The notes under the pieces are model-generated. The model was not told the origin of the DNA and did no database searches. It worked only from the letters and a program-made list of their open reading frames with translations. DNA of 53,964 bases. Source: UMGS1696 sp963642885 (lineage in GTDB: Bacteria; Bacillota; Clostridia; Oscillospirales; CAG-272). The stretch spans positions 1 through 53,964 of the forward strand of contig CAVIJI010000012.1 in NCBI GenBank assembly GCA_963642885.1, in the 5' to 3' direction. Both the position numbers and the translations under genes were made by a program. Below are positions 36,180 to 44,804 of the stretch, one piece after another; the stretch's first letter is position 1, and every line of letters starts with the position of its first letter.

Positions 36180-36194
36180 TTAATTGCTAATTAA
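36180..36194 (-). promoter_or_regulatory. Candidate MarR operator
   Basis: The palindrome TTAATTGCTAATTAA (6-base arms around 3) touches the -10 box on its downstream side, at the transcription start. This is the position and AT-rich type expected of MarR autorepression. Confidence 0.7.
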
Positions 36195-36222
36195 TTATAG
36201 CTCTTAATGCGTTTAATGTCAA
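36194..36222 (-). promoter_or_regulatory. Consensus promoter of the marR-ABC operon
   Basis: Minus strand TTGACA (36217-36222) and TATAAT (36194-36199), both perfect, 17 bases apart. Confidence 0.85.
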
Positions 36223-36343
36223 TACGTTATTATCAACAATATTTCTTTTTGAACAATAAACAATTGCTTACAATCCGTCATTTATTTGTTTGTGTAATCA
36301 ATCTTTTTCTTTGCCTGTTTTATTATACATATCCGTCGTAAAC

Positions 36344-36390
36344 AAAATAACCCCGCCATCACACTTTGGGTGTTATGACAGAGTTATTTT
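36344..36390 (-). terminator. Terminator after the rRNA methyltransferase gene
   Basis: The outer stem AAAATAAC (36344-36351) pairs with GTTATTTT (36383-36390), with an inner stem around CATCACAC. A T-run continues the minus strand. Confidence 0.7.
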
Positions 36391-36399
36391 ATGAATCAC

Positions 36400-37527
36400 T
36401 TATTTATTCTGCTGCTTGAAGAATTGATAGTAATAGCACGGAATCATTCCGTTGTACAGCTTTCTTATTTTATCCGCACGTCTTCCATACAGCTGAGGAA
36501 AGATTTCGGATTGAGTTATCACATATATTTGCCACTTATCAAGTCGTGAGAACGCCTGCCCCATAGCACGGTAAAGATCATTCGCCTCATCGACAGTGAG
36601 AAGCCTGTCCCCATACGGAGGATTCGTAACTATAGTACCGCGACGTCCGAGAGTATCGATATCAAGCGCATCCATCGTGAAAATGTTCAGCATCTCGTCG
36701 ACTCCCGCACGCTTTGCCGCAGCGACGGCAACCTCGGTGCACTTAGGATCAATATCCGTAGCATATGCCTCGAAAGAACAGTCTTTTTTAATCGCGGCCT
36801 GTGCTTTTTCACGTGCATCCTTCCATGATTGCTCGGGAAAAATTTCATACTCCTCAGCCGCAAACGAGCGGTTGAGCCCGGGAGCAATATTTTTCATTTG
36901 CATTGCCGCTTCTATAGCTATCGTGCCCGAACCGCAAAACGGATCCCACAGCAACACATCCTCACGCGGGCGGCTGATTTTAACCATAGCCGCGGCAAGC
37001 GTTTCCCTTATCGGTGCCTCAACTGTTTCCGGGCGATAGCCTCTTTTATGCAGCGGGTTTCCCGATAAATCTATCATAAGATTAACCTTATCTTTAAACA
37101 GGAAAAACTCGATCTTGTAGCGTTTTCCCGTTTCGGGCAATCTTTCCAAACCGTATTTTTCACCGAGTCTGACCGATACGGCTTTCTTTATTATCTTCTG
37201 GCAGTTCGGTACGGAGAACAGCTTGCTTTTAATCGAATGTCCGCTTACCGGAAACTCATCGTCACGTCCTATGACATTCTCCCACGGAATCGCTTTTACT
37301 CCGTCAAACAGCTCCGTAAATGTGGTTGCCTCAAACGCCCCGAGATTAAGATACAGCCTTTCGGCATATCTCAAATTTACGCTCGCTTCCGCCGCGGTAT
37401 TTTCGTCACCTTCGAATGTTATCCTTCCGTCCATGTTATCTGTTCGTCTGCATCCGAGAGCTTCTATTTCTTCTCCCAAAAAACCTTCGAGTCCGAAAAG
37501 GCAGGTTGCGGTATAGTTGAGCTTCAT
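36400..37527 (-). CDS. THUMP-domain class I rRNA methyltransferase (RlmL/YpsC-like)
   Basis: A 375-residue SAM-dependent methyltransferase, probably making N2-methylguanine in 23S rRNA. The N-terminal THUMP RNA-binding domain (about 50-150) starts after FGLEGFLGEEIEALG. The Rossmann fold follows, with DPFCGSGTIAIEAA (SAM loop) and NPPYGDRL (catalytic motif IV). There is no second RlmK domain, so it matches the YpsC-type of Bacillota. It overlaps the histidine kinase stop by 4 bases (ATGA), an odd operon partner for an rRNA-modifying enzyme. Confidence 0.93.
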   Translation of the reverse strand: MKLNYTATCLFGLEGFLGEEIEALGCRRTDNMDGRITFEGDENTAAEASVNLRYAERLYLNLGAFEATTFTELFDGVKAIPWENVIGRDDEFPVSGHSIKSKLFSVPNCQKIIKKAVSVRLGEKYGLERLPETGKRYKIEFFLFKDKVNLMIDLSGNPLHKRGYRPETVEAPIRETLAAAMVKISRPREDVLLWDPFCGSGTIAIEAAMQMKNIAPGLNRSFAAEEYEIFPEQSWKDAREKAQAAIKKDCSFEAYATDIDPKCTEVAVAAAKRAGVDEMLNIFTMDALDIDTLGRRGTIVTNPPYGDRLLTVDEANDLYRAMGQAFSRLDKWQIYVITQSEIFPQLYGRRADKIRKLYNGMIPCYYYQFFKQQNK

Positions 37528-39050
37528 TGAATATTTTCTCCGTTTCTTTCCGAGTTATTCTGCTTCGGAGCAGAAGTCTTCTGCAAAGTAAATGTAAAGC
37601 GACACCAGCTTCCGTATTCGCTTTCTACACTGATTTTCTCATTCTGAGCTTCCATTATTGTTTTCGAGATATACAATCCGAGACCTGTACCGGTTTTATC
37701 GAGTCCACGGCTCTTATCTCCTTTATAGAATCTGTCGAACACATACGGTAAATCTTCGGGTGAAATACCGTCACCTTCATTGTATACGCTGACAATTATC
37801 TTCTGTCCGGATTCCTTAGCCGAAACAACGTATTTTCCGCCTTCACGCGAAAATTTAATCGCATTATCGCATATGTTATATAAAACCTGATATATGGAAT
37901 CCTTATCCGCCAATGCGTACATATTGAACTTTTCGGTATCGAATTCGACATCAAGCTTCTTGGCTTCAAGTCTCTGCTCCGATGAAATAACAATCTGACG
38001 TGCCATTTCACATATATCAAAGGCTGTTTTATTGAATTTTCTCTCGCCCGCCTGAATTTTAGTTAAATCCAAAAGACTCGATACAAGTCGCGCGAGTCTT
38101 TTAACCTCGGACGCTATAACTTCAAGATAATGGGGTACCTTCTCCTGTGGGATAGCGCCGCTTAATATACTTTCGATAAATCCCGAAATGGTGGTCATTG
38201 GTGTCCTGAGGTCATGCGATACATTTGCAAGGAAAAGTCTTCTCGTTTCCTCACTGTGCTGGAGTGAGCCTGCCATATTATTAAAAGCATCCGCAAGCTC
38301 CGCTACCTCGTCGTTTCCGCTGACCTCTACTCTTGCATCGAAATGTCCCGCGGCAAATTCCTTTGAAGCCTTACTCATCGCACGTATGGGCGAAACCAAA
38401 CGCTCCGTAATAAAGTATACAGCCACAAGTGTCGCAAGCATCAGCCATAACGTAGACATTACAATTGTTTTAATCATAGCTTCAAGCAAAACGTCCGTGG
38501 CGGACGACAACGATACCGACATAACCGATCCGACTATAGTTCCGTCCTTTGTCGTAATCGTCTGAATATAAGAACGGTGTTTTTCGCTGAAAAAGCCGTC
38601 GAGATCATCATTGCGGGATATCACGCGTTTCTCGTCGAGCTCGGCTAAAAGTGATTCCGGATATACAAAACTTCCGTCCGTACTGATTATTCCTTCTTCA
38701 TCGCCGAAATATTTTGTATTCTGAGTTCCGCCGATTAATTTGATTACCCCGTCCCCGTCGGCAATGAAGATAATTATCACATCACTGTCATTTGCCATTG
38801 CTTTGAGAACCGGCATTATGTCGTAAACGGAGCTGTTCAGATAATCGTCAAAACTGACTTCACCGCTTTTTGTGTAGTCGCTTATCATGTATTCCGTAGC
38901 GGCATTCGTTATATTGGTCAGAGTACGTGTTTTATCCTGTTCATCATACACGTTGACAAGAGTCGTTATGATTGAAGTCGAGAAAAATATACTGATTATG
39001 TTTATCAGCATAAACGTCGATATATATTTAACAAAAACACTTTTGAACAT
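37524..39050 (-). CDS. Sensor histidine kinase
   Basis: A 508-residue membrane kinase. Helix 1 is at about 11-32, an external sensor region at 33-194, helix 2 at 195-214, then a HAMP linker (about 215-268). The phospho-acceptor is His279 in NVSHDLRTPMTT. The ATP domain has its N box (NICDNAIKFS) and glycine boxes (GTGLGLYISK). The order resembles PhoR/YycG-type kinases. AGGAG precedes the ATG by 5 bases. The partner regulator gene is upstream on the same strand, with a hairpin in the 114 bases between them. The sensed signal is unknown. Confidence 0.94.
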   Translation of the reverse strand: MFKSVFVKYISTFMLINIISIFFSTSIITTLVNVYDEQDKTRTLTNITNAATEYMISDYTKSGEVSFDDYLNSSVYDIMPVLKAMANDSDVIIIFIADGDGVIKLIGGTQNTKYFGDEEGIISTDGSFVYPESLLAELDEKRVISRNDDLDGFFSEKHRSYIQTITTKDGTIVGSVMSVSLSSATDVLLEAMIKTIVMSTLWLMLATLVAVYFITERLVSPIRAMSKASKEFAAGHFDARVEVSGNDEVAELADAFNNMAGSLQHSEETRRLFLANVSHDLRTPMTTISGFIESILSGAIPQEKVPHYLEVIASEVKRLARLVSSLLDLTKIQAGERKFNKTAFDICEMARQIVISSEQRLEAKKLDVEFDTEKFNMYALADKDSIYQVLYNICDNAIKFSREGGKYVVSAKESGQKIIVSVYNEGDGISPEDLPYVFDRFYKGDKSRGLDKTGTGLGLYISKTIMEAQNEKISVESEYGSWCRFTFTLQKTSAPKQNNSERNGENIQ

Positions 39051-39070
39051 GACTTCTCCTAAGCAGAAAA

Positions 39071-39102
39071 AATCAAAGGGTTGACGAATTACTCATCAAC
39101 CC
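39071..39102 (-). terminator. Hairpin between response regulator and kinase
   Basis: On the minus strand GGGTTGA (39096-39102) pairs with TCAACCC (39078-39084), followed by TTTGATTTTTT. It looks like an intrinsic terminator that only partly stops transcription, which would make less kinase than regulator. Confidence 0.65.
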
Positions 39103-39164
39103 CGATTATATCATTTACCGATATTCAGCCTGCATTGACCGGGATTATTCGAATTGACTCCCCG

Positions 39165-39857
39165 TCACTGTACTACTTCGAACTTATATCCGACGCCCCA
39201 AACGGTTTTAAGGCTCCACTTATCGGATACGCCTTCGAGCTTTTCTCTGAGACGTTTTACGTGAACGTCAACCGTACGGGAGTCTCCGAGATAATCAAAG
39301 CCCCATACCTTGTCAAGAAGTGCGTCTCTCGTGAACACGCGGTTGAAATTGAGCGCAAGGAAGTAAAGCAGTTCGAGTTCCTTCGGGGGAATATCCACAG
39401 CCTTACCGTTAAGCTTAAGCTCATATTTCTCGCGGCTGATTTCGATGTTTTCGAATTTGATTGTCTCGTCATCATTCTGCGTATCATGTGCCGAATAACG
39501 TCTGAGAACAGCCTTGATTCTTGCGGAAAGTTCCTTCATTTCGAAGGGCTTAACCACAAAGTCGTCTGCTCCGAGTTCGAGTCCGACAACTTTATCGAGA
39601 ACCTCGTCCTTCGCCGTAATCATTATGATCGGTTTCGATGATATGGCTCTGATTTCTCTGCAAACCTGGTTTCCGTCCTTATTCTTGGGGAGCATAAGAT
39701 CAAGCAAAACCAAATCGGGCTCGTACATCTTAAAGTAGCTTATTCCTTCTATACCGTCATTGGCGGTTTTTACTTCGTAGCCTTCATTTTCAAAATAAAA
39801 CTTCAACAGATCACAAATGTTGGGATCGTCGTCAATTACCAATAATTTAGTTCCCAT
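39165..39857 (-). CDS. OmpR/PhoB-family response regulator
   Basis: A 230-residue regulator. The receiver domain (1-115) has the acidic pair DDD (9-11), phospho-acceptor Asp53 (LVLLDLMLP) and the conserved ITAKD lysine. The C-terminal winged helix (about 130-228), with FTRDALLDKVWGFDYLGDSRTVDVHVKRLREKL in outline, is of the OmpR type. The ATG at 39857 follows GGAG by 7 bases; the longer upstream frame lacks a site. It is the partner of the downstream kinase. Confidence 0.95.
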   Translation of the reverse strand: MGTKLLVIDDDPNICDLLKFYFENEGYEVKTANDGIEGISYFKMYEPDLVLLDLMLPKNKDGNQVCREIRAISSKPIIMITAKDEVLDKVVGLELGADDFVVKPFEMKELSARIKAVLRRYSAHDTQNDDETIKFENIEISREKYELKLNGKAVDIPPKELELLYFLALNFNRVFTRDALLDKVWGFDYLGDSRTVDVHVKRLREKLEGVSDKWSLKTVWGVGYKFEVVQ

Positions 39858-39978
39858 TAATATTCTCCTCTCTATTGATTGATCCTGCACTATGTGCGAT
39901 TATTCTTTTTCAAACCAATCCGAATCAATCATGTTTTCGATTATCCTGATTCGGTCGGTTAGACGCCGTGGCACATGA

Positions 39979-40000
39979 AATTGTTCCCGAAGAAACAATT
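39979..40000 (-). terminator. Stem-loop after the DUF4956 gene
   Basis: A nine-base stem, AATTGTTTC with GGAACAATT, around a TTCG tetraloop, 3 bases past the DUF4956 stop. It has no long T-run, so it may be a weak terminator or an RNA-stabilising hairpin. Confidence 0.5.
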
Positions 40001-40002
40001 AT

Positions 40003-40674
40003 TTACGCCATATAGTCGCCGTTATAGCTTACAAGCACTGCCTTGTCGACGCCTTCGGATGCCGAAAGCTTATTTACGAATTCGGCTGTGTCGGAAGCAA
40101 GTCTGATTTCGTATGTAATTTCGATATAACCGTTGGCAACTGTCTTGGATTTAAGACCGCACTTCTTGGTGCCTTCCTTTATAATGTCGGTAGCTTTCTT
40201 TTCGGCAGCACCGTCTTTGCATTCTACAACGACGATGTATTCCGAATCGGAGGATTTAGCGTTAACGAATACGAGAAGAATAGCACCGACGATAAGGCAG
40301 CCTATAACAGCAAGAGGATACATGCCCGCGCCGAGAACGATACCGACTGCGATTGCCCAGAACAGATATACGATATCAAGCGGATCCTTGATGGCGGTAC
40401 GGAATCTTACGATCGAAAGAGCGCCGACCATACCGAGCGATAAAACAACATTGGATGTTACAGCGAGGATAACGAATGTACCGATCATTGTAAGAGCAAC
40501 GAGGGAAACGCCGAATGAACGTGAGAATACAACTCCCTGGTAGGTTTTCTTGTAAACGAAATAAATAAACATACCGAGTGCGAACGCGAGTGCAAGAGAA
40601 ATCAATGTGTCCGGAACAGAGAATGAAGTGGTCTTTTCAAGAAAGCTGCTTTTAAAAATATCTTTGAATGACAT
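40003..40674 (-). CDS. DUF4956 membrane protein
   Basis: A 223-residue protein with about four helices in residues 15-150 and a soluble C-terminal domain. NVVLSLGMVGALSIVRFRTAIKDPLDIVYLFWAIAVG in outline is the DUF4956 hallmark. The ATG at 40674 follows AAAGGA by 9 bases; the longer frame would start inside that site. It sits 48 bases after the VTC polymerase gene, a pairing I recall as common, which suggests the two act together at the membrane. Its activity is unknown. Confidence 0.92.
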   Translation of the reverse strand: MSFKDIFKSSFLEKTTSFSVPDTLISLALAFALGMFIYFVYKKTYQGVVFSRSFGVSLVALTMIGTFVILAVTSNVVLSLGMVGALSIVRFRTAIKDPLDIVYLFWAIAVGIVLGAGMYPLAVIGCLIVGAILLVFVNAKSSDSEYIVVVECKDGAAEKKATDIIKEGTKKCGLKSKTVANGYIEITYEIRLASDTAEFVNKLSASEGVDKAVLVSYNGDYMA

Positions 40675-40722
40675 AGGTGTATTTCCTTTCAATTGTGTTC
40701 AAATAATAATCTTGATATTGCA

Positions 40723-41403
40723 TCAGCCGTATATTCGGCAAAGCTCGTATTTAGACATCGACTGTCTGTCGCGGCAAACGGGATTTATCACGTACTTGAT
40801 AATATCCGGAAGGAATCTGTCATACTTGACTTCAAGCACATCAAACCCCGGGGTAGGAACAAGCGGTGTGGGATCGAAAAGATCGATTGAATTCAGACCC
40901 GTTCTTATATCCGTATCGATTGTTACTCTTACGTTTCCCGCATCATAAATAAACGGGAAACGTCTGTACTCGACGAGTGTTTTCGGTCTCAGCGAACAGC
41001 ACTTCATCTGAGCGTAAAGTTCGGCGACAACTCCTCTGCCGTCGTTAAGCATCCAGTCGATATCTCCGGCTATGATTTTATCGTACTCGGCTTTCGTAAT
41101 GGGTGCCGCCAGCTTCTGCGTGAGTTCATCACGCTTCACTTTCTTCTCGAGACATATAAAATCCTGCCTTCCGTTATAAATGCGGATGCGGAATTTCGAA
41201 CGCGGATTATCGCCGTTGATTTTTTCGAACAAAGCCTTGTCATTATAATTGTCAAAATAGAGACTTCGTATCGAATATGTGCCATCGCTTCCGGTGTGCG
41301 GATCTCGTTTCATGACAACACCGAGGCGTCTGGCAAGGATTTCACAATCACAGTTGTTTAACAGATATTTGTACTCATGTCTGTAGATTGCTTCAGAAAC
41401 CAT
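40723..41403 (-). CDS. VTC-domain polyphosphate polymerase-like protein
   Basis: A 226-residue protein of the CYTH/VTC tunnel fold, which makes polyphosphate from ATP in eukaryotic VTC4. Tunnel residues are visible: EYKYLL at the start, RSLYFDN, KFRIRIYNG, CLEKKVKRDE (catalytic-type Lys), VEYRRFPF, RVTIDTDIRTG and VLEVKYDRFLP. Start at ATG 41403, 5 bases after GGAGG. It is the first gene of the cluster with DUF4956 and the two-component system. Bacterial members are often unproven as polymerases, so the activity is an inference. Confidence 0.9.
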   Translation of the reverse strand: MVSEAIYRHEYKYLLNNCDCEILARRLGVVMKRDPHTGSDGTYSIRSLYFDNYNDKALFEKINGDNPRSKFRIRIYNGRQDFICLEKKVKRDELTQKLAAPITKAEYDKIIAGDIDWMLNDGRGVVAELYAQMKCCSLRPKTLVEYRRFPFIYDAGNVRVTIDTDIRTGLNSIDLFDPTPLVPTPGFDVLEVKYDRFLPDIIKYVINPVCRDRQSMSKYELCRIYG

Positions 41404-41554
41404 ATTCACCTCCGATGTAAAATTTTTATTTAATATTACTACGTTATTTTAAACTAATTATATGAAAATAGTGTGAACACAAGGTGATGTGAATATTAAT
41501 TCCTTCTTATATTTTCGGAAAAAAAGATATTTTTCAAAAAGCACATCAATTGCC

Positions 41555-41583
41555 TTGAATAATCGCGTTAATAAGTGTATAAT
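41555..41583 (+). promoter_or_regulatory. Promoter of ychF
   Basis: TTGAAT (41555-41560) and TATAAT (41578-41583) with a 17-base spacer, about 50 bases before the ATG at 41633. Confidence 0.7.
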
Positions 41584-41632
41584 TAGTGACGTAAAAACAT
41601 GATTGCAAACACCACGAAAGGTATTAACGATA

Positions 41633-42727
41633 ATGAAATTAGGTATCATCGGACTTCCGAATGTCGGAAAGAGTACCCTTTTTAACGCACTGACGGGAGC
41701 AGGTGCTCCGAGTGCAAACTATCCGTTCTGCACAATCGACCCCAACGTAGGTATAGTACAGGTTCCCGATTACCGTCTCGACAAGCTTGCCGAGATGTAC
41801 AACCCGACTCTGTATACGCCCGCGACCGTCGAATTCGTCGATATAGCCGGCCTTGTGCGCGGCGCATCAAAGGGCGAAGGACTCGGAAATAAGTTTCTCT
41901 CGCACATCCGCGATGTCGATGCCGTTGTGCACGTATTGAGATGCTTTGAGGATAGTGATATTATCCACGTTGACGGCAGTGTTGACCCCATCCGCGACCT
42001 CGAAACAATCAACATGGAGCTTATTTACTCGGATATCGAACAGGTCGAAAAGAGACTCGACAAAACTCAGAAGCTGCTTAAGGGAGATAAAACCCTTCAG
42101 TCTCAGATTGATTTGCTTACCCGAATTCTCGACGCTCTGAACGACGGCAAAACAGCACGTCAGGTTGAAATGACGGACGATGAACGCGAAATGCTCGGCG
42201 ACATTAACCTCCTCACACTGAAGCCTATAATCTATGTGGCAAATGTCAGTGAAGACGAAGCGGCCGAGGTATCCGCCGACAACGAAATGTACAACAGAAT
42301 AAAAGAAGTCGCCGATGCGGAGGGTGCACAGGTTATTCCGGTATGCGCAGGCATCGAGGCCGAAATATCCGAGCTCGAACCCGAGGAAAAGAAAGCGTTT
42401 CTCGAAGATATGGGGATAACCGAAAGCGGTCTTGATAAACTTATAAAAGCAAGCTATTCACTTCTCGGATATATCAGCTATCTCACCGCCGGCCCCAAAG
42501 AGGTGCGTGCGTGGACGATTACCAACGGAACAAAGGCCCCTCAGGCAGCAGGCAAAATACACTCGGACTTCGAACGCGGCTTCATTCGTGCGGAGGTAGT
42601 ATCGTTCGATGACCTCATGGAATGCGGCTCTATGAACGTCGCCAAAGAAAAGGGACTTGTACGAAGCGAAGGCAAGGACTATGTAATGCGCGACGGCGAT
42701 ATCGTACTCTTCCGTTTCAACGTTTAA
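41633..42727 (+). CDS. ychF: YchF/OLA1-family ATPase
   Basis: A 364-residue translation-associated P-loop ATPase of the Obg group, found on ribosomes and linked to oxidative stress. G1 is GLPNVGKST at 7-15; G3 is DIAGLVRGAS. The G4 motif is the NxxE-like variant that favours ATP over GTP. A coiled coil (about 125-190) and the C-terminal TGS domain (RAWTITNGTKAPQAAGKIHSDFERGFIRAEV in outline) are present. The ATG at 41633 is the standard start; the frame ten codons longer is not needed. Confidence 0.97.
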   Translation: MKLGIIGLPNVGKSTLFNALTGAGAPSANYPFCTIDPNVGIVQVPDYRLDKLAEMYNPTLYTPATVEFVDIAGLVRGASKGEGLGNKFLSHIRDVDAVVHVLRCFEDSDIIHVDGSVDPIRDLETINMELIYSDIEQVEKRLDKTQKLLKGDKTLQSQIDLLTRILDALNDGKTARQVEMTDDEREMLGDINLLTLKPIIYVANVSEDEAAEVSADNEMYNRIKEVADAEGAQVIPVCAGIEAEISELEPEEKKAFLEDMGITESGLDKLIKASYSLLGYISYLTAGPKEVRAWTITNGTKAPQAAGKIHSDFERGFIRAEVVSFDDLMECGSMNVAKEKGLVRSEGKDYVMRDGDIVLFRFNV

Positions 42728-42747
42728 AGTTTTCCATTCTGTATTAT

Positions 42748-42779
42748 ACGGCGTTTTCGTTATGCGAAACGCCGTTTTT
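42748..42779. terminator. Terminator between ychF and GNAT gene
   Basis: ACGGCGTTTTCG pairs with CGAAACGCCGT with one unpaired T, around a 5-base loop, followed by TTTTT. Convergent genes on each side. Confidence 0.85.
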
Positions 42780-42808
42780 CTTTTGCTTATCAATGACCCG
42801 ATAATACA

Positions 42809-43402
42809 TTATATTATTCCCGGTCCGTGCTTTGTGATAAATTCACCGCGAAGTATGGCACACGTTCCTATCGACACATACCTACCCTTAACATGCATTG
42901 AATCACGGCTGACGCCTTCAAACTGCATGCCGACCTTTTCCATCACTCTGCGGCTTCTGTCGTTTCCGATAATGTATCTCGCTTCAATGCGATGAAATCT
43001 CAAATCCGTGAATCCGTAGCGCATCACAGCCACCACCGCCTCAGGGGCGATTCCATACCCCCAGTAATCGGGATTAAGTACATACCCTATCTCAGCGGAA
43101 TTGTTTTCCACAACGATTTTCGTAAATCCGCACGTACCTATCATTTTTCCGTCATCCTTGAGCGTAATTGCCCAATCGTAAAAATCTCCCGCACGGTACC
43201 TCGATTGTATATACGACAGGTACTTATAAGTGTAGTTTTCGCTTTCATGCGGTTCCCACAGCAAATACCTCGTCACCTCGTTTTTGCTGGCATATTCATA
43301 CATATCCGCGGCATCTTTTTTCTGCATTTTTCGCAGCAGCAGCCTTCTTGTTTCTATATACGGCGGATCACGGAATATTCTTGTAATCTCATCGCGGTTC
43401 AT
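42809..43402 (-). CDS. GNAT N-acetyltransferase (RimJ/RimL-like)
   Basis: A 197-residue acetyl-CoA-dependent acetyltransferase. IETRRLLLRKMQKKDAADMYEYASKNEVTRYLLW is the family N-terminus in outline, and NPDYWGYGIAPEAVVAVMRYGF holds the acetyl-CoA loop. RHRIEAR-like (here RFHRIEARYIIGNDRS) and GMQFEG complete the fold. The ATG at 43402 follows GGAAGA by 8 bases. The acceptor may be a ribosomal protein or an antibiotic; sequence cannot tell. It is divergent from the YesL-like gene. Confidence 0.9.
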   Translation of the reverse strand: MNRDEITRIFRDPPYIETRRLLLRKMQKKDAADMYEYASKNEVTRYLLWEPHESENYTYKYLSYIQSRYRAGDFYDWAITLKDDGKMIGTCGFTKIVVENNSAEIGYVLNPDYWGYGIAPEAVVAVMRYGFTDLRFHRIEARYIIGNDRSRRVMEKVGMQFEGVSRDSMHVKGRYVSIGTCAILRGEFITKHGPGII

Positions 43403-43687
43403 TCTGACATTCTTCCGGAACAAATAATATTTGCTTCTCGTAACACGAAGCAGTAATGTATATTATATACTCATCCGCCGATTTTTTCAATAATTATCGA
43501 TAATAATTTGTATGTTTTTTCTTCTCGAAGATTTATTTACAATTATAATGTTGTATTGACTCATTTGAATGTGATAAACTGATTTATAATAGCTTGGATA
43601 TTAAAGTGATGTTTTAATATACGACACATCGGAACGATTCGGGAATATTTCCCGTCTCTCGAACTTATTGCTATCGGAGATACATAA

Positions 43688-44744
43688 ATGGCTGATTTCA
43701 ATCACAACGACAGAGATAATACTCAAAAGAACCTTTCGCTTGATGAAATAGAAGAACTCGAGCAGGAAGAGAAAAAAAGAGAACGAAGAGAAAAATTCAA
43801 CATTTTTTCCCGTTTCGATAAAGACGGAAAAGGAGTCGAAAAGGACGAGATTCCGATTTGCGATGAGCCGACACTGAAAAATTATTTTGTTTTTCTCGGG
43901 CGAAAGCTGAATCAGCTCCTATCCGTAAACATAATAATGATACTCGGCAACTTCCCCGTGATTTTTCTTTTACTCGCAATGAGCGGTTACCTGTCCATAC
44001 ACTTAACCTCTCCCGCCTTCGTCACATTCGCTCCGCTGTACGGAGTCGTGATGTTTGATAAAAGTCCCGCCGTCGCGGCTTTGTGGACGGTTTTCTCGCG
44101 TCAGTCCTCTGTCACGATACTGACCACAGCCGATAAGATACTCATCGGTGTCGGAGCACTTGTGATAATAACCTTCGGTCTGGTGCGTATAGGAGTGACA
44201 TACATTATCAGAAATATGTTCCGCGGCGAGCCCGTTTTCATGCTTCACGATTTCTTTTACGCTATTCGCCGCAACCTGAAGCAAGGTATAATTTACGGAA
44301 TACTCGATGTTATAATTTGCGGAATGCTTGTATATGACATCGTGTTCTTTAACCTCAACTACAGTATAAATACAATGACAAATGTAATGTTCTTTATGAG
44401 TCTGTGCCTTGCGGTGCTGTACTTCTTCATGCGTCACTACATATATCTGATGCTTATTACATTCGATCTTTCATTGCTGAAAATGTTCAAAAACGCGCTT
44501 CTGTTCACCGTTCTCGGTGTTAAGCGAAATATTATGGTTCTTCTCGGAACGCTGGCACTTGCTTTCATCGAATATCTTCTTGTGTGCATATACTTCCCTC
44601 TCGCCGTTATTTTCCCGTTTATCATTCTCCCGTCTCTGCTTATCGCCACGGGTGTATACNNNNNNNNNNGGGGTTTACCCGAAAATCAAGGAAATAATGA
44701 TTGATCCGTATTACGAAAAGGTGAATACGGTTTCCGAAGAATAA
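43688..44744 (+). CDS. YesL-like (DUF624) membrane protein, interrupted by an N-gap
   Basis: A membrane protein of about 345 residues once the gap is resolved. An acidic, charged N-terminus (1-75) precedes about six helices. NYFVFLGRKLNQLLSVNIIMILGNFPVIF, PAFVTFAPLYGVVM and the Phe/Tyr-rich body resemble YesL/DUF624 proteins, which are often encoded near sugar transporters. Ten N at 44660-44669 put the two parts out of frame. The frame before reads ...LLIATGVY and the frame after reads GVYPKIKEIMIDPYYEK, so GVY occurs on both sides. The true protein very likely continues directly. GGAG lies 8 bases before the ATG. Confidence 0.8.
44660..44669. other. Assembly gap of ten N
   Basis: Ten unknown bases inside the YesL-like gene. 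The flanks GGTGTATAC and GGGGTTTAC are near-identical, which suggests overlapping contig ends joined by a placeholder rather than missing DNA. Confidence 0.95.
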
Positions 44745-44753
44745 TCGCATCAT

Positions 44754-44790
44754 AAAAACAAGGGAATGCCCGAAGCATTCCCTTGTTTTT
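44754..44790. terminator. Bidirectional terminator, YesL-like / solute-binding gene
   Basis: A 16-base perfect stem, 44754-44769 (AAAAACAAGGGAATGC) with 44775-44790, around a 5-base loop, with A and T runs. Confidence 0.92.
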
Positions 44791-44804
44791 TATATTTCCG
44801 TAAA

